A stretch of DNA of 64,000 nt from Tatumella ptyseos (GCF_030552895.1 NZ_CP130649.1:620001-684000), one strand, 5' to 3'. Positions 9,582 through 20,478 are shown, counted from the first letter of the stretch. Notes: generated by a model from the sequence alone, not told the origin. A program made the numbers and translations.

Positions 9582-10790
9582 ATGCAAAGCTACGATATTA
9601 TTATTGCTGGTGGGGGAATGGTCGGCCTCGCTGTCGCGTGTGGGCTTAAAGATTCAGGGCTCAGTGTTGCGGTTTTAGAACAGGGCCCAGCCCCATGTTT
9701 TACCCCACAAGACCCGTTATCGGTCCGCGTCTCGGCAATAAACCGGGCAAGCCAACGTTTATTAGAAAAAGTAGACGTGTGGCAGGATATCCTGCGTATG
9801 CGGGCCAGTTGTTATCACGGTATGAAGGTATGGGAAAAAGATAGCTTCGGACAAATCGCTTTTGATGACGCTGAAATGGGCGGCCAAGGGTTAGGTTATA
9901 TTATCGAAAACACGGTATTGCACACCGCCTTATGGCAGCAGGCAGAAAAACTCTCGCATATCACGCTTATCCCTCACGCAACTTTGGTACAGACGGCTTT
10001 CGGTGACAACGAGACCTTCGTCAGTTTACAAGATGGTAGCATGATGACTGCTCGCCTAATGGTCGCGGCAGACGGTGCGCAATCATGGCTGAGGGGTAAG
10101 GCGGATATTCCTTTAACCTTCTGGGATTATAAGCACCACGCATTAGTCGCCAATATTCGCACCGAGCAACCTCACCAGGGGATTGCCCGGCAGGTATTTC
10201 ATGGCGAAGGTATTTTAGCTTTTCTCCCTTTTGAAGACCCGCACTGCTGTTCGATTGTCTGGTCGACCGAACCGCAAACCGCGAAAAAGCTAAGTTTGAT
10301 GGATGAGTCGCTATTCTGTCAGCAACTGGCTGTTACCTTTGATATGCAGCTAGGACCTTGTAGCCTCAATAGCGAACGTAAAACCTTCCCGCTTACCGCT
10401 CGCTACGCCCGACAATTTGCCCGCCACCGGCTCGTGTTGGTTGGGGATGCTGCGCACACCATTCATCCGTTGGCGGGCCAAGGCGTGAATCTAGGCTTTA
10501 TGGATGCCGCCGAACTTATCGGTCAGCTCATCCGCCTTCACCAAGAGGGCAAAGATATTGGACAACACCTCTATCTGCGTCGCTATGAGCGCCTTCGTAA
10601 GCTAAGTGCAGCGAAAATGTTGGCAAGCATGCAGAGCTTCCAAGACCTGTTCGCAGGACAAAATCCGCTGAAAAAAATGGTTCGTGATATCGGCTTAACC
10701 CTTGCGGATAAGCTTCCCGGTATCAAACCACAGTTGATCAAGCAAGCGTTGGGCGAACATGATCTGCCTGAGTGGCTGCGAAAGGAGTAA
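9582..10790 (+). CDS. ubiI: 2-octaprenylphenol hydroxylase UbiI (VisC)
   Basis: UbiI carries out the C5 hydroxylation of ubiquinone synthesis. The 402-residue protein (E. coli 400) begins with the FAD motif YDIIIAGGGMVGLAVACGL and has LVLVGDAAHTIHPLAGQGVN near residue 285, plus the C-terminal YERLRKLSAAKMLASMQ segment typical of UbiI. In E. coli gcvT usually follows this operon; here a nicotinamidase gene starts 7 bp after the ubiI stop. Confidence 0.94.
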   Translation: MQSYDIIIAGGGMVGLAVACGLKDSGLSVAVLEQGPAPCFTPQDPLSVRVSAINRASQRLLEKVDVWQDILRMRASCYHGMKVWEKDSFGQIAFDDAEMGGQGLGYIIENTVLHTALWQQAEKLSHITLIPHATLVQTAFGDNETFVSLQDGSMMTARLMVAADGAQSWLRGKADIPLTFWDYKHHALVANIRTEQPHQGIARQVFHGEGILAFLPFEDPHCCSIVWSTEPQTAKKLSLMDESLFCQQLAVTFDMQLGPCSLNSERKTFPLTARYARQFARHRLVLVGDAAHTIHPLAGQGVNLGFMDAAELIGQLIRLHQEGKDIGQHLYLRRYERLRKLSAAKMLASMQSFQDLFAGQNPLKKMVRDIGLTLADKLPGIKPQLIKQALGEHDLPEWLRKE

Positions 10791-10797
10791 AATCATA

Positions 10798-11454
10798 ATG
10801 AGTCAAGGTTCAATCACGATAGGTAACAACACTGCACTGTTGGTTGTGGATGTTCAAAATGACTTCTTACCGCAGGGGGCTTTAGCGGTACCCCAAGGTG
10901 ATGAGGTGATCCCTGTCATCAATCGTATTGCCCCTTTATTCGAGCAAGTGGTAATCACCCAAGATTGGCATCCGGCGGGTCATCTTTCCTTCAGTTCTTC
11001 TCACCCTGGGTACCGAGATTATCAAATGATCGAGATGCCCTATGGCCCTCAATGTTTATGGCCTGAACACTGTGTTCAAGGAACTCACGGCGCACAACTG
11101 TCTGAGGCAATGAACCTGCCTCACGCCAGATTAATTCTTCGTAAAGGTATCCATCCGAGCATTGATAGTTATTCTGCCTTTCTAGAGGCGGATCGGCAAA
11201 CCTCAACAGGACTCCTCGCTTGGCTACAAGCACAGGGGATTGATCAGGTTATGATAGCGGGACTTGCCACCGACTTTTGTGTGGCGTGGACGGCCATAGA
11301 TGCTGCCCAAGCAGGCTTAAAGACTTGGGTAATCGAAGATGCTTGTCGGGCAATAGATATAGACGGATCGCTGAATCGAGCAAAAAAGGCGATGCAGGAT
11401 GCTGGTGTGATTTTCCTCACATCTTGTCAATTGCACCAACTTTGTGAAGGCTGA
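10798..11454 (+). CDS. pncA: Nicotinamidase PncA-type amidohydrolase
   Basis: The 218-residue protein belongs to the isochorismatase-like cysteine hydrolases and most resembles nicotinamidase, which converts nicotinamide to nicotinate for NAD salvage. The triad Asp18 (LLVVDVQNDF), Lys116 (ILRKGIHP) and Cys161 (ATDFCVAWT) and metal ligands Asp56, His58 (QDWHP) and His91 (PEHC) are all present. The start at 10798 has AAAGGAG upstream; a longer frame from 10759 would run into ubiI and lacks a ribosome site. The position between ubiI and gcvT differs from E. coli, where pncA is elsewhere, so the gene was probably moved or acquired here. Confidence 0.88.
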   Translation: MSQGSITIGNNTALLVVDVQNDFLPQGALAVPQGDEVIPVINRIAPLFEQVVITQDWHPAGHLSFSSSHPGYRDYQMIEMPYGPQCLWPEHCVQGTHGAQLSEAMNLPHARLILRKGIHPSIDSYSAFLEADRQTSTGLLAWLQAQGIDQVMIAGLATDFCVAWTAIDAAQAGLKTWVIEDACRAIDIDGSLNRAKKAMQDAGVIFLTSCQLHQLCEG

Positions 11455-11716
11455 TTTATTCTAATTGATGACTATTTTTACCCTTAGAAAAACTAATCCG
11501 AACGCTTTTCTTTTGGTTATAAATAGCGTAGATAAACTCTCTCACTCACTTCCACAAATATAAAAATGGCGACTTATGTCGCTATTTAACAGCATAATTC
11601 GCCCTTATCGCGTTACGTTAACTTCAAGCAACACTATTGCCTTATTTTGGTGCGTGCAAGTTTCGCCCCCATTTCACCTTATAGCTAAGCAAACCAATGA
11701 GTGATAACTTGCTGTA
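11455..11716 (+). promoter_or_regulatory. gcvTHP upstream region with possible GcvA half-sites
   Basis: This is most of the gene-free 343-bp gap before gcvT. CTAAT pentamers, the core reported for GcvA sites, occur at 11461-11465 and 11493-11497, and A+T-rich DNA follows. No ORF or glycine-riboswitch-like structure was recognised. Regulation by GcvA is known for E. coli; the pentamers alone are weak evidence. Confidence 0.35.
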
Positions 11717-11732
11717 AGGACAACGTTTGCGT
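11717..11732 (-). promoter_or_regulatory. Predicted PurR operator upstream of gcvT
   Basis: On the minus strand the site reads ACGCAAACGTTGTCCT, one mismatch from the PurR consensus ANGCAANCGNTTNCNT. It lies 65 bp upstream of the gcvT start. PurR repression of gcvTHP is established in E. coli, which supports the call. Confidence 0.7.
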
Positions 11733-11797
11733 TTGAATCCTAACCGCCGACCTAAGCAAGCTAACTCACCGCGGTTTTACGCGGCAGAAGGAGTGTT

Positions 11798-12892
11798 ATG
11801 AGTCAACAAACCCCTCTCTTTGCACAACACCAAGCCTGCGGTGCCCGCATGGTCGACTTCCACGGATGGTTGATGCCACTGCACTACGGTTCGCAGCTCG
11901 ATGAGCATCACGCGGTTCGTCGTGCTGCAGGAATGTTCGATGTGTCCCATATGACCATTGTTGATCTTACAGGCGCACGTACCCGCGAATTTTTACGTCA
12001 TTTGCTCGCCAATGACGTCGCCAAATTAACACTACCAGGTAAAGCGTTATATAGCGCGATGCTCAATGCTTCAGGTGGCGTTATCGATGACTTAATTGTC
12101 TATTTTATCGACGAGCAACACTTCCGTTTAGTGGTCAACTCTGCAACGCGTGAAAACGATCTAGCGTGGATCTCAGATCAGGCCAAGGATTATGGCATTC
12201 AGATCGATGAACGCAGAGACTTAGCGCTGATAGCAGTACAAGGTCCGGAAGCGATTGAGAAAGCCCAGTTGGTGATGAGTACTGAGCAGCGTAGCGCCGT
12301 GTCGGGACTCAAGCCTTTCTTTTCGGTGGAGAGTGGGGGCTGGTTTGTTGCGACCACGGGTTATACCGGTGAGCAGGGTTACGAAATAGCCTTGCCCGCT
12401 GAGCAGGCTGCCACATTATGGCAAGCGCTACTAAACGTCGGGGTAAAACCCGCTGGCTTAGGGGCTCGAGACACCCTACGCCTAGAGGCGGGGTTGAACC
12501 TTTATGGACAGGAGATGGACGAGTCCATTAGCCCACTTGCCGCAAACATGGCTTGGACGCTTGCTTGGCAGCCAGAAGAACGTGAGTTTATTGGTAGGGC
12601 GGCGCTTGAGCGTTTACAAGAGCAAGGGACGGATAAATTGGTGGGCTTGGTCCTGCATGAGAAAGGCGTTCTGCGTAACGACTTACCGGTCTCCTTTACC
12701 GATATCAATGGTGATCCTCAGCAAGGGGTGATCACCAGTGGATCCTTCTCGCCGACATTAGGCTGCAGTATTGCGCTCGCTCGGGTGCCCGCCACCATCG
12801 GAGATAAAGCGGTGGTCCTTATTCGCCAGCGTGAACTGCCGGTCTCTGTGACACAACCCTGCTTTGTTCGCGCAGGAAAAGCTTTGATTTAA
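11798..12892 (+). CDS. gcvT: Glycine cleavage system T protein (aminomethyltransferase)
   Basis: GcvT transfers the methylene group from the aminomethyl-lipoyl arm of GcvH to tetrahydrofolate, releasing ammonia. The 364 residues equal the E. coli length. The N-terminal [23 protein letters not shown] and the folate-binding [10 protein letters not shown] region are present, as is the C-terminal [16 protein letters not shown] motif. The ribosome site AGAAGGAGTG precedes the ATG. It heads gcvT-gcvH-gcvP, with PurR and possible GcvA sites upstream. Confidence 0.97.
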   Translation: MSQQTPLFAQHQACGARMVDFHGWLMPLHYGSQLDEHHAVRRAAGMFDVSHMTIVDLTGARTREFLRHLLANDVAKLTLPGKALYSAMLNASGGVIDDLIVYFIDEQHFRLVVNSATRENDLAWISDQAKDYGIQIDERRDLALIAVQGPEAIEKAQLVMSTEQRSAVSGLKPFFSVESGGWFVATTGYTGEQGYEIALPAEQAATLWQALLNVGVKPAGLGARDTLRLEAGLNLYGQEMDESISPLAANMAWTLAWQPEEREFIGRAALERLQEQGTDKLVGLVLHEKGVLRNDLPVSFTDINGDPQQGVITSGSFSPTLGCSIALARVPATIGDKAVVLIRQRELPVSVTQPCFVRAGKALI

Positions 12893-12906
12893 TACTGGAG
12901 AATAAA

Positions 12907-13293
12907 ATGAGCAATGTTCCACAACAATTAAAATATCGCGACAGTCATGAATGGGTTCGTCAAGAAGAAGACGGCTCAGTCACTGTGGGGATCACCGAGC
13001 ATGCCCAAAGCCTACTCGGCGACATGGTCTTTGTTGATTTGCCTGAAGTCGGTCGTGAAGTCAGCGTTGGCGACGACTGTGCCGTTGCCGAATCGGTAAA
13101 AGCAGCTTCCGATATCTATGCGCCGCTAAGCGGCGAGATCATCGCGGTGAATGACGAACTCAGTGATAGCCCTGAGCAGGTCAATACCTCACCTTATGAG
13201 TCGGGCTGGTTATTTAAAATGAAGATCAGTAATGAAAACGAACTTAGCCAATTACTTGATGCTGATGCCTACCAAACGTTGATCAATAAGTGA
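12907..13293 (+). CDS. gcvH: Glycine cleavage system H protein
   Basis: GcvH carries the lipoyl arm that shuttles the aminomethyl group between GcvP and GcvT. The 128-residue protein has the lipoylation lysine at position 65 in [13 protein letters not shown], matching E. coli Lys65, and the characteristic N-terminal YRDSHEWVR. It sits 14 bp after gcvT, and gcvP starts 8 bp after its stop. Confidence 0.97.
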   Translation: MSNVPQQLKYRDSHEWVRQEEDGSVTVGITEHAQSLLGDMVFVDLPEVGREVSVGDDCAVAESVKAASDIYAPLSGEIIAVNDELSDSPEQVNTSPYESGWLFKMKISNENELSQLLDADAYQTLINK

Positions 13294-13301
13294 GTAAGAC
13301 G

Positions 13302-16169
13302 ATGACGCAAACACTCAGTCAGTTAGAACATTCAGAAGCCTTCATTCGTCGCCACATCGGTCCAGATACAGACCAACAACAGCAAATGTTACAACAAATT
13401 GGCGCACCTGACTTACCGACCTTGATTGCGTCCATCGTGCCTGAAAATATACAATTACCCACTACACCTCTTCAGCTAGCACCAGCCAGTGAACATCAAG
13501 CGTTGGCAGAATTGAAAGCCATTGCCGCAAAAAACCTGCGATACAAATCATGGATTGGAATGGGCTATAGCGCAGTCCTTACTCCACCGGTTATCCTGCG
13601 TAATCTACTCGAGAATCCTGGATGGTATACGGCATATACCCCTTATCAGCCGGAAGTCTCTCAAGGGCGGCTTGAAGCCTTGCTTAACTTTCAGCAGGTA
13701 ACGCTAGATCTTACCGGAATGGACGTTGCCTCGGCGTCTCTACTCGACGAAGCGACGGCTGCTGCGGAAGCGATGGCCATGGCAAAGCGGGTGAGTAAGC
13801 GTAAAAATGCTAACAAATTCTTTGTTGCTGAAGATATACATCCCCAAACCCTTGATGTCATCAGAACACGTGCCGAGACTTTTGGATTCGAGCTGGTTAT
13901 CGACAGTGCCGAGAGGGCAGTAGACCATCAAGATCTTTTTGGTATCTGTCTGCAATATTGTGGTTCCCAAGGACAGCTGCATGACTATCGTCAACTGATC
14001 GCCGCATTGACTGAGCAGGGTGTCATTGTTGCCGTCGCCGCTGAATTTATGGCATTAGTCCTGCTTGAATCACCCGGTAAATTAGGGGCCGATATCGTTT
14101 TTGGTTCTTCACAGCGTTTCGGTGTGCCAATGGGCTATGGTGGGCCTCATGCCGCATTTTTCGCAACCAAAGAGACGTTTAAACGAGCGATGCCGGGCCG
14201 TATTATCGGTGTTTCCCGTGATGTACAAGGCAATATTGCGCTACGTATGGCGATGCAAACCCGCGAACAGCATATCCGTCGTGAGAAGGCAAACTCTAAT
14301 ATTTGTACCTCGCAGGTACTTCTCGCCAATATCGCCGGAATGTATGCAGTCTGGCATGGCCCTAAAGGGCTAACACGCATCGCCCAGCGTATTCACCGCT
14401 ATACCAAGATTCTCGCGAAAATAGTGCAAGATAATGGTCTATCTCTGCGTTATTCACAGTGGTTTGATACCCTAACTATTGAGGTGTCAGATAAAGCCGA
14501 GTTACTAAAACGAGCCAAACAGCACCAGATTAATCTTCGCAGCGACCTTCATCATGCCGTGGGTATTACGCTAGATGAAACCACCCAGCGTCAAGACCTA
14601 CTTGTGTTGGTAGAAGTCTTATTAGGAGAGCAGCGGCCCGTTGATTTAGACCAAGAAGATCGCCACGTAAGCCAACAACATATTATTCCACCAGCATTAC
14701 ACCGTCAGGAAGCTATTCTGACGCATCCGGTATTTAATCAGTATCATAGTGAAACCGAGATGTTGCGCTATCTCCACAAACTTGAACGTAAAGATCTAGC
14801 ACTGAATCAGGCGATGATCCCGCTAGGTTCTTGTACGATGAAACTGAACGCCGTTGCCGAAATGTTACCTATTACTTGGCCGGAATTTGCTGATCTTCAT
14901 CCATTCTGCCCGACAAGCCAAGCAGCTGGCTATTTGCAGATGATCGAACAACTCTCTGATTGGCTCATCACCCTTACCGGGTATGATGCATTATGTATGC
15001 AGCCGAACTCGGGCGCACAAGGTGAATATGCGGGGTTATTAGCGATTCGTCGCTACCATGAAAGCCGCCACCAAGCTCAACGTACTATCTGTCTTATTCC
15101 AGCCTCTGCCCATGGTACCAACCCAGCTTCAGCTCAGATGGCCGGAATGGAAGTGGTGGTGGTCGCCTGTGATAAGCAAGGTAATATCGATCTCGAAGAT
15201 TTAAGAACTAAGGCAGAGCAGGTGGCCGAAAACCTCTCCTGCATCATGGTTACCTATCCTTCAACGCATGGGGTGTATGAACAGACTATCCGTGAAGTCT
15301 GTGAAATCGTACATCAGCACGGTGGGCAAGTTTACCTAGACGGTGCCAACATGAATGCCCAAGTGGGGATTACCACGCCAGGTCATATTGGTGCCGATGT
15401 TTCTCACCTTAATCTGCATAAAACATTCTGTATTCCGCACGGTGGGGGAGGACCAGGAATGGGGCCAATTGGGGTAAAAGCCCATCTCGCGCCTTTTGTG
15501 CCGGGTCATAGCATCGTTCAGTCAACGCTGCTTACCGAGCAAGGTGCGGTGACGGCAGCCCCATTTGGTAGTGCGTCAATTCTGCCTATCAGTTGGATGT
15601 ATATCAGAATGATGGGGGGCGAGGGCCTTAAACAAGCAAGCTCGCTGGCGATCTTAAATGCCAACTATATTGCTAATCGGTTATCGTCGGACTACGACAT
15701 TCTTTACACCGGACCAGAGGGAAGAGTGGCGCATGAGTGTATTCTTGATATTCGGCCTCTTAAAGAACGGACCGGGATCAGTGAGATGGATATCGCTAAG
15801 CGATTAATCGACTATGGTTTTCATGCCCCTACCATGTCTTTCCCTGTCGCGGGCACTTTAATGGTAGAGCCAACCGAATCGGAAAGCCTGACTGAGCTCG
15901 ATCGCTTTATCAACGCCATGCAGGCTATCCGCCGTGAAATCGAAAAAGTCGAAAAGGGCGAATGGCCCTTGGATGATAATCCATTGGTTAATGCGCCACA
16001 CATACAACAAGAACTGGTCAGCGACTGGCATCATGCCTATTCCCGCGAGATAGCCGTTTTCCCCGCAGGGGGAGAAGATAAATACTGGCCGACGGTGAAA
16101 AGAGTCGACGATGTTTACGGCGATCGTCATTTGTCGTGCTCCTGTGTGCCGATCTCCGAGTATCAATAA
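13302..16169 (+). CDS. gcvP: Glycine dehydrogenase (decarboxylating), P protein
   Basis: GcvP decarboxylates glycine with pyridoxal phosphate and loads the aminomethyl group on GcvH. From the ATG at 13302 it is 955 residues (E. coli 957), with the N-terminus [21 protein letters not shown] aligned to E. coli. The PLP lysine is Lys707 in [16 protein letters not shown], and the glycine-rich loop and C-terminal [10 protein letters not shown] are conserved. An in-frame GTG at 13290, overlapping the gcvH stop, would add four residues and cannot be excluded. Confidence 0.96.
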   Translation: MTQTLSQLEHSEAFIRRHIGPDTDQQQQMLQQIGAPDLPTLIASIVPENIQLPTTPLQLAPASEHQALAELKAIAAKNLRYKSWIGMGYSAVLTPPVILRNLLENPGWYTAYTPYQPEVSQGRLEALLNFQQVTLDLTGMDVASASLLDEATAAAEAMAMAKRVSKRKNANKFFVAEDIHPQTLDVIRTRAETFGFELVIDSAERAVDHQDLFGICLQYCGSQGQLHDYRQLIAALTEQGVIVAVAAEFMALVLLESPGKLGADIVFGSSQRFGVPMGYGGPHAAFFATKETFKRAMPGRIIGVSRDVQGNIALRMAMQTREQHIRREKANSNICTSQVLLANIAGMYAVWHGPKGLTRIAQRIHRYTKILAKIVQDNGLSLRYSQWFDTLTIEVSDKAELLKRAKQHQINLRSDLHHAVGITLDETTQRQDLLVLVEVLLGEQRPVDLDQEDRHVSQQHIIPPALHRQEAILTHPVFNQYHSETEMLRYLHKLERKDLALNQAMIPLGSCTMKLNAVAEMLPITWPEFADLHPFCPTSQAAGYLQMIEQLSDWLITLTGYDALCMQPNSGAQGEYAGLLAIRRYHESRHQAQRTICLIPASAHGTNPASAQMAGMEVVVVACDKQGNIDLEDLRTKAEQVAENLSCIMVTYPSTHGVYEQTIREVCEIVHQHGGQVYLDGANMNAQVGITTPGHIGADVSHLNLHKTFCIPHGGGGPGMGPIGVKAHLAPFVPGHSIVQSTLLTEQGAVTAAPFGSASILPISWMYIRMMGGEGLKQASSLAILNANYIANRLSSDYDILYTGPEGRVAHECILDIRPLKERTGISEMDIAKRLIDYGFHAPTMSFPVAGTLMVEPTESESLTELDRFINAMQAIRREIEKVEKGEWPLDDNPLVNAPHIQQELVSDWHHAYSREIAVFPAGGEDKYWPTVKRVDDVYGDRHLSCSCVPISEYQ

Positions 16170-16309
16170 AGGTTTTTTAAGCCCTCTGCTGTCAGGGGGC
16201 TGTTACACCTCTTCACAGTTTTGTTTTAGCTTACAAGTGTACTCTGAATTTATTCTCAGCTAGTCTAGTTGCTCATTCATTGGATGATAGAGGAGTCAAT
16301 ATACCTGTT

Positions 16310-16963
16310 ATGGCTAAAACACATACCCATTCTTCTGGATACTCATTGGCGGAAGAAATAGCAAATAGTGTAAGCCATGGATTAGGTTGTCTATTTGGTA
16401 TTGTCGGCTTAGTCCTATTACTTGTTCAAGCCGTAGAGCGCGATGCTGATCTCATCACCTATGTGAGTTACAGCTTATATGGCGGCAGTATGATTGTGCT
16501 GTTCCTCGCCTCAACGCTCTACCATGCCATTCCGAATCAACAGGCCAAACCTTGGTTAAAGAAAATTGACCACTGTGCCATCTATCTGCTTATCGCAGGG
16601 ACTTACACACCTTTTCTACTCGTCGGGTTACGCTCGCCTCTGGCGGAAGGCTTGATGGTGGTAATATGGTCGTTGGCACTGTTAGGAATTATTTTTAAAT
16701 TGTTTTTTGCCCATCGATTTAAAGCGTTATCGCTGGTCACTTACTTGCTGATGGGATGGCTATCTTTGATAGTGATTTATCAAATGGCGACAAAGCTTTC
16801 TGCTGCAAGCGTATGGCTATTAGCAATTGGCGGGATAGTTTACTCGCTTGGGGTAATATTCTATGTGAATCGCCGAATACCTTTTAATCACGCAATATGG
16901 CACGCCTTTGTGTTAGGCGGCGCAATCTTCCATTTTTGCTCAATCTATTTTTATATCCGATAG
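16310..16963 (+). CDS. yqfA: Hemolysin III-family membrane protein YqfA (PAQR-like)
   Basis: A 217-residue integral membrane protein of the YqfA/hemolysin III (PAQR) family. After [17 protein letters not shown] come about seven hydrophobic helices with the family motifs [24 protein letters not shown] and the C-terminal [11 protein letters not shown], whose His/Asp residues are proposed metal ligands. The function in enterobacteria is unclear. The ATG at 16310 matches the E. coli N-terminus; an upstream in-frame TTG at 16280 is less likely. It is convergent with ygfZ. Confidence 0.92.
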   Translation: MAKTHTHSSGYSLAEEIANSVSHGLGCLFGIVGLVLLLVQAVERDADLITYVSYSLYGGSMIVLFLASTLYHAIPNQQAKPWLKKIDHCAIYLLIAGTYTPFLLVGLRSPLAEGLMVVIWSLALLGIIFKLFFAHRFKALSLVTYLLMGWLSLIVIYQMATKLSAASVWLLAIGGIVYSLGVIFYVNRRIPFNHAIWHAFVLGGAIFHFCSIYFYIR

Positions 16964-17014
16964 TCTCCACGCAAGCGTAAGGCTTTTGGTGTCGGACTAA
17001 GGAGAATTGGGCAG

Positions 17015-17038
17015 CCCCTCTCAACAAATCGAGAGGGG
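17015..17038. terminator. Hairpin between convergent yqfA and ygfZ
   Basis: CCCCTCTC and GAGAGGGG form a perfect 8-bp stem with an 8-nt loop in the gap between two convergent genes. Neither strand has a clear U-run, so it is a possible transcription end or 3' stabilising element rather than a classical terminator. Confidence 0.45.
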
Positions 17039-17051
17039 TAATAGAATGATA

Positions 17052-18017
17052 TCAAGCGTCGTCTAATGAATAAGGCAGTGGCTGGATCCGTAAGTCGCTC
17101 TCTTCGTCCCCTTCAAGACGAAATCGCTCCTCAGCCCCCAAATCATTATTCAGGACGACTTGCACCCATAGTGTGGTAGGGGCAACCATCACGGAACAAA
17201 GTACGGTACCGGTTTTACGCCAATTATCTCCCATCTGTAACGCTACGGCGTCACCTGCGGCAATGGTATGTGTCGCTGTTCCCGCTAACCAGTAAAGGGC
17301 GCGTTTATTGGCCCCACGGTACTTGGCGCGGGCAACCATCTCTTGGCCACTATAACAACCTTTTTTGAAGCTAATTGCATTCAGTGCCTGAAGATTGGTG
17401 GCTTGTGGAATAAGCTGTGCAGTATTTGCAGCCTCGATCACCGGGATACCTGCAGCAATGTCGGCGGCTAGCCATTGTTGTGGGTCACAGACCGCGTCTG
17501 CTTTACCGTTGAGCAATACTTCTGCCTGAGTAGGAGTAGTGATAACAATGTAACGATGCGCTGGCGTCGCTAACCATAACAATAATGTTTCACCTTCTTT
17601 AACCAGAGGTTGCGAGGCGTCGGGAAGCTGAGAAAAATGCGAGCTAAGGAAGTCAGCAGCTTGATGACCCATAACGCCGAGTAGAGTCCGACTGTCATCG
17701 GCGGTGAAGGTCACTTTAGAAAACACCGCGTATTTTTTTATTTCAGTTAGCTGCTGTTCGCGTACGTCACGGCGTAATAGATAGCTATAGCCCTCACCAT
17801 CATGAAAAATACGCAGATTACTCCACATCTTACCTTTCGCATCACAGTGTGCCGCCAGTTGGTGAGCGTTCTCGGCTAATTGACTTAAGTCTGCCGTAAG
17901 TTGCCCTTGTAAATAAGCGGTAGCATCGGCGCCTTGAGCGGAGACTAGCGCCCAATCGCTTAGCGTGCAGAGAGCCAGCTCGGAAGAATAGGTGGCAGTT
18001 ACGGGTTGAGAATTCAT
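17052..18017 (-). CDS. ygfZ: tRNA-modifying / Fe-S maintenance protein YgfZ
   Basis: YgfZ is a folate-binding protein paralogous to GcvT that supports certain Fe-S enzymes such as MiaB. The 321-residue protein (E. coli 326) carries the family motif KGCYSGQEMVARAKYRG (about residues 218-234), with the essential cysteine. It is divergent from sdhE across a 213-bp gap, as in E. coli. Confidence 0.95.
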   Translation of the reverse strand: MNSQPVTATYSSELALCTLSDWALVSAQGADATAYLQGQLTADLSQLAENAHQLAAHCDAKGKMWSNLRIFHDGEGYSYLLRRDVREQQLTEIKKYAVFSKVTFTADDSRTLLGVMGHQAADFLSSHFSQLPDASQPLVKEGETLLLWLATPAHRYIVITTPTQAEVLLNGKADAVCDPQQWLAADIAAGIPVIEAANTAQLIPQATNLQALNAISFKKGCYSGQEMVARAKYRGANKRALYWLAGTATHTIAAGDAVALQMGDNWRKTGTVLCSVMVAPTTLWVQVVLNNDLGAEERFRLEGDEESDLRIQPLPYSLDDA

Positions 18018-18230
18018 GACATCTCCTGTCGACCAACAGTGGAGGTAAAAACGACACAGGTCGCTTTACGTAATGGGTTTCATTATTCATTAAAGCGTAA
18101 AGCCTGAAAAGAGATTAGCAAGTACAAAAGTGCGAGCTAAGCCGAAGAGGTGACGATTTCTACTGCCGTTCGACGGGCCGCTGCGTTACACTCTCTTTCA
18201 CTGGTTGAGGCTTTAATTAAGGAATAGTCT

Positions 18231-18512
18231 GTGGACTTAGCAGAAATTGGTATTGAAGACACTTCTCGTATTCACTGGGCATGTCGCCGAGGAATGTTGG
18301 AGCTGGATATCGCGGTTCGTCCTTTTTTCGAACACGAATATCACACCTTAACGGATGCGCAAAAGCGTACCTTTATCGCCTTGCTTAAAGCCGATGATCC
18401 CGATTTATTTAATTGGTTGATGGGGCATGGGCAGCCAGCGAGTGATGAACTTAAAGGAATGGTTGAGCTGATTCGGACACGTAATAGTGCACGCGGACCT
18501 GTGGCAAACTAA
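18231..18512 (+). CDS. sdhE: FAD assembly factor SdhE
   Basis: SdhE promotes covalent flavinylation of succinate dehydrogenase SdhA and fumarate reductase FrdA. The 93-residue protein has the conserved RGxxE motif (residues 20-24 in CRRGMLEL) and the FFEHEY and [12 protein letters not shown] segments. Translation appears to start at GTG 18231, preceded by AAGGAATA; no ATG precedes the conserved domain. The 3' end overlaps ygfX by 26 bases. Confidence 0.92.
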   Translation: MDLAEIGIEDTSRIHWACRRGMLELDIAVRPFFEHEYHTLTDAQKRTFIALLKADDPDLFNWLMGHGQPASDELKGMVELIRTRNSARGPVAN

Positions 18513-18903
18513 ACTCCGGCCCTCGCGTTATGCCATCATCCTTATAAATACTTGGGTGTTGTTAACGCTCATCGTTATCTTTGTAACGCCGTGGTTTGGG
18601 GTATTTTATCTTCTTAAGCCCATAGCTATCGCTGGTGTGATTGTCGAAAGAGCGCGATCGCTCAAAAGAGTGTTATCGCGGGTAGGCGTGCTGGGGATTG
18701 ATGATCAAGAGGTTTGGCATTGGCAGCAGCAACAGTGGCGACTGAGTGCGCCGCTCTGTTGGCTGCCTTGGGGCGTTATGATCAGCTGGCGATCGGCACA
18801 GCAGACTCAGCATTTTTGGTTGATGGCCGATACCATGCCTGAAGAAGCGTGGCGTCACCTACGTTTTTATTGGCTAAAAGGTCGCAACCGGCAATGGAAA
18901 TAG
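18487..18903 (+). CDS. ygfX: YgfX (CptA-type) inner-membrane protein
   Basis: A 138-residue YgfX-family protein: short cytoplasmic N-terminus, two hydrophobic segments (about residues 18-55) and a cytoplasmic tail with the [10 protein letters not shown]...[21 protein letters not shown] pattern. In E. coli it has been described with SdhE as a toxin-antitoxin pair acting on FtsZ/MreB, and in Serratia as a membrane partner of SdhE; the role is disputed. The likely start is GTG 18487 inside the end of sdhE. It ends 3 bp before the convergent fldB stop. Confidence 0.85.
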   Translation: MHADLWQTKLRPSRYAIILINTWVLLTLIVIFVTPWFGVFYLLKPIAIAGVIVERARSLKRVLSRVGVLGIDDQEVWHWQQQQWRLSAPLCWLPWGVMISWRSAQQTQHFWLMADTMPEEAWRHLRFYWLKGRNRQWK

Positions 18904-18906
18904 GGG

Positions 18907-19425
18907 TTACAACAATTCCGCGACTTCTCCCAAAATCTGTTCGCACCAGTTCGCAATCCGCTCATCGGTTTCGTCGAACTGATTCACATCATCCAAGGCT
19001 AGCCCGACGAAATATTGTCCGTCAGCAGTCAGGGGCTTTTGGCTAATAAACTCATAACCGGCAATTGGCCAATAGCCGATAAAGGTGACCCCTTTTGGTT
19101 GCAACAAATCGTGCAGCATACCCAGTGCATCTAAAAACCATTCACTATAACCGGCCTGGTCGCCCATTCCATACAGCGCAATAATTTTCCCAGAAAGGTC
19201 AAGATCAGCGAGAGTTTGCCACTGTGCTTCCCAATCCTCCTGCAATTCACCAAAGTCCCACGTCGGCATGCCCAAAATGAGTAGATCATACTCGGTCATC
19301 GCAGAAAGGGGGGCATCCTTAACATTGTGTAAGGTCACCATCTCTTGGCCGATGAACTCTTGAATTTTTTCGGCAGCCATTTCGGTATAGCAAGTGCTTG
19401 AACCGTAAAATAACCCTATCTTCAT
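18907..19425 (-). CDS. fldB: Flavodoxin FldB
   Basis: FldB is a small FMN electron carrier in the cytoplasm. From the ATG at 19425 it has 172 residues (E. coli 173), with the FMN phosphate loop GSSTCYTE, the 50s-type loop [12 protein letters not shown] and the isoalloxazine loop [12 protein letters not shown]. The frame runs open 46 codons further upstream, but the extra residues do not resemble flavodoxin, so this start is preferred. It is divergent from xerD. Confidence 0.93.
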   Translation of the reverse strand: MKIGLFYGSSTCYTEMAAEKIQEFIGQEMVTLHNVKDAPLSAMTEYDLLILGMPTWDFGELQEDWEAQWQTLADLDLSGKIIALYGMGDQAGYSEWFLDALGMLHDLLQPKGVTFIGYWPIAGYEFISQKPLTADGQYFVGLALDDVNQFDETDERIANWCEQILGEVAELL

Positions 19426-19538
19426 TGTTGATTGACTCTCAGGTTCCAAATCTGCGTAGAGTGTATCAGAAAGCATACAGCGAGGCGTAGTTGATGCATA
19501 ATAGCGGCAGACAGCGCAGGTAATTGGAAAATGACGTA

Positions 19539-20453
19539 ATGAAAACATCGACGACACCCCCATTAATGGATCCTCTGCTGGAAGCCTTTCTTGATCAATT
19601 ATGGATTGAGCGTAACTTAGCGGAGAATACCTTAGAAGCCTATCGCCGCGATCTTAAACAGTTAGCGGAATGGCTCGCGGCGCATCAGTTATCGCTACTC
19701 ACCGTAAGTGCCCCCGAATTACAAGGCTTCTTGGCAGAAAAACTGGAAGGGGGTTATCGGGCAACCAGCTCTGCGCGGCAGCTCAGTGCGATGCGTCAGC
19801 TTTTCCAATACCTCTATCGGGAACAGCTGCGACTCGATGATCCCAGCGCGTTACTCTCTTCCCCCAAATTACCACAACGATTACCGAAGGACCTCAGTGA
19901 GGCACAGGTTGCCCGGCTTCTCGATGCGCCTTCTACCGAAATCCCCCTAGAACTCCGCGATAAAGCGATGATTGAATTGCTTTATGCAACGGGATTACGG
20001 GTATCCGAGCTGACCGGACTCACTCTCAGTGACCTCAGTTTACGGCAGGGGGTGGTAAGAATTTTGGGTAAAGGCAACAAAGAACGATTGGTACCGCTGG
20101 GAGAAGAGGCCATCCATTGGCTAGAAAATTATCTGGAACATGGGCGACCTTGGCTGATTAATGGCGCAAAAATTGATATAGTCTTCCCCAGTAATCGTGG
20201 GCAGCAGATGACTCGACAAACATTTTGGCATCGGATCAAACATTACGCCCTCATTGCGGGTATTGATAGCGCTAAGCTCTCGCCGCATGTGCTGCGCCAT
20301 GCCTTTGCGACGCATTTATTGAACCACGGCGCCGATTTACGCGTTGTACAAATGCTACTCGGACACAGCGATCTATCAACCACCCAAATTTATACGCATG
20401 TTGCCAATGAAAGATTGCGTCAACTGCATCAACAGCATCACCCACGCGCTTAG
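19539..20453 (+). CDS. xerD: Site-specific tyrosine recombinase XerD
   Basis: XerD, with XerC, resolves chromosome dimers at dif under FtsK control. The 304-residue protein has the N-terminal SAM-like core-binding domain and a C-terminal catalytic domain with Arg (ATGLRVSEL), Lys (GKGNKERLV), HxxR ([10 protein letters not shown]), His ([10 protein letters not shown]) and the nucleophilic Tyr (QIYTH). The start at 19539 ([12 protein letters not shown]) gives a few more residues than E. coli; ATG 19566 is an alternative without a ribosome site. xerD-dsbC-recJ is the conserved order. Confidence 0.96.
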   Translation: MKTSTTPPLMDPLLEAFLDQLWIERNLAENTLEAYRRDLKQLAEWLAAHQLSLLTVSAPELQGFLAEKLEGGYRATSSARQLSAMRQLFQYLYREQLRLDDPSALLSSPKLPQRLPKDLSEAQVARLLDAPSTEIPLELRDKAMIELLYATGLRVSELTGLTLSDLSLRQGVVRILGKGNKERLVPLGEEAIHWLENYLEHGRPWLINGAKIDIVFPSNRGQQMTRQTFWHRIKHYALIAGIDSAKLSPHVLRHAFATHLLNHGADLRVVQMLLGHSDLSTTQIYTHVANERLRQLHQQHHPRA

Positions 20454-20478
20454 CGGGATGATCAATAAGGATAAGGAA

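Noticed and set aside
11455..11797. Glycine riboswitch before gcvT
   Set aside because: No tandem aptamer-like structure could be seen; enterobacterial gcvTHP relies on GcvA, PurR and related regulators.
13290..13301. GTG start for gcvP overlapping gcvH
   Set aside because: The conserved N-terminus begins at ATG 13302; the extra four residues have no counterpart in E. coli.
16179..16201. Terminator after gcvP
   Set aside because: AGCCCTCTG/CAGGGGGCT can pair, but no U-run follows and the T-run lies before the stem; too weak to call.
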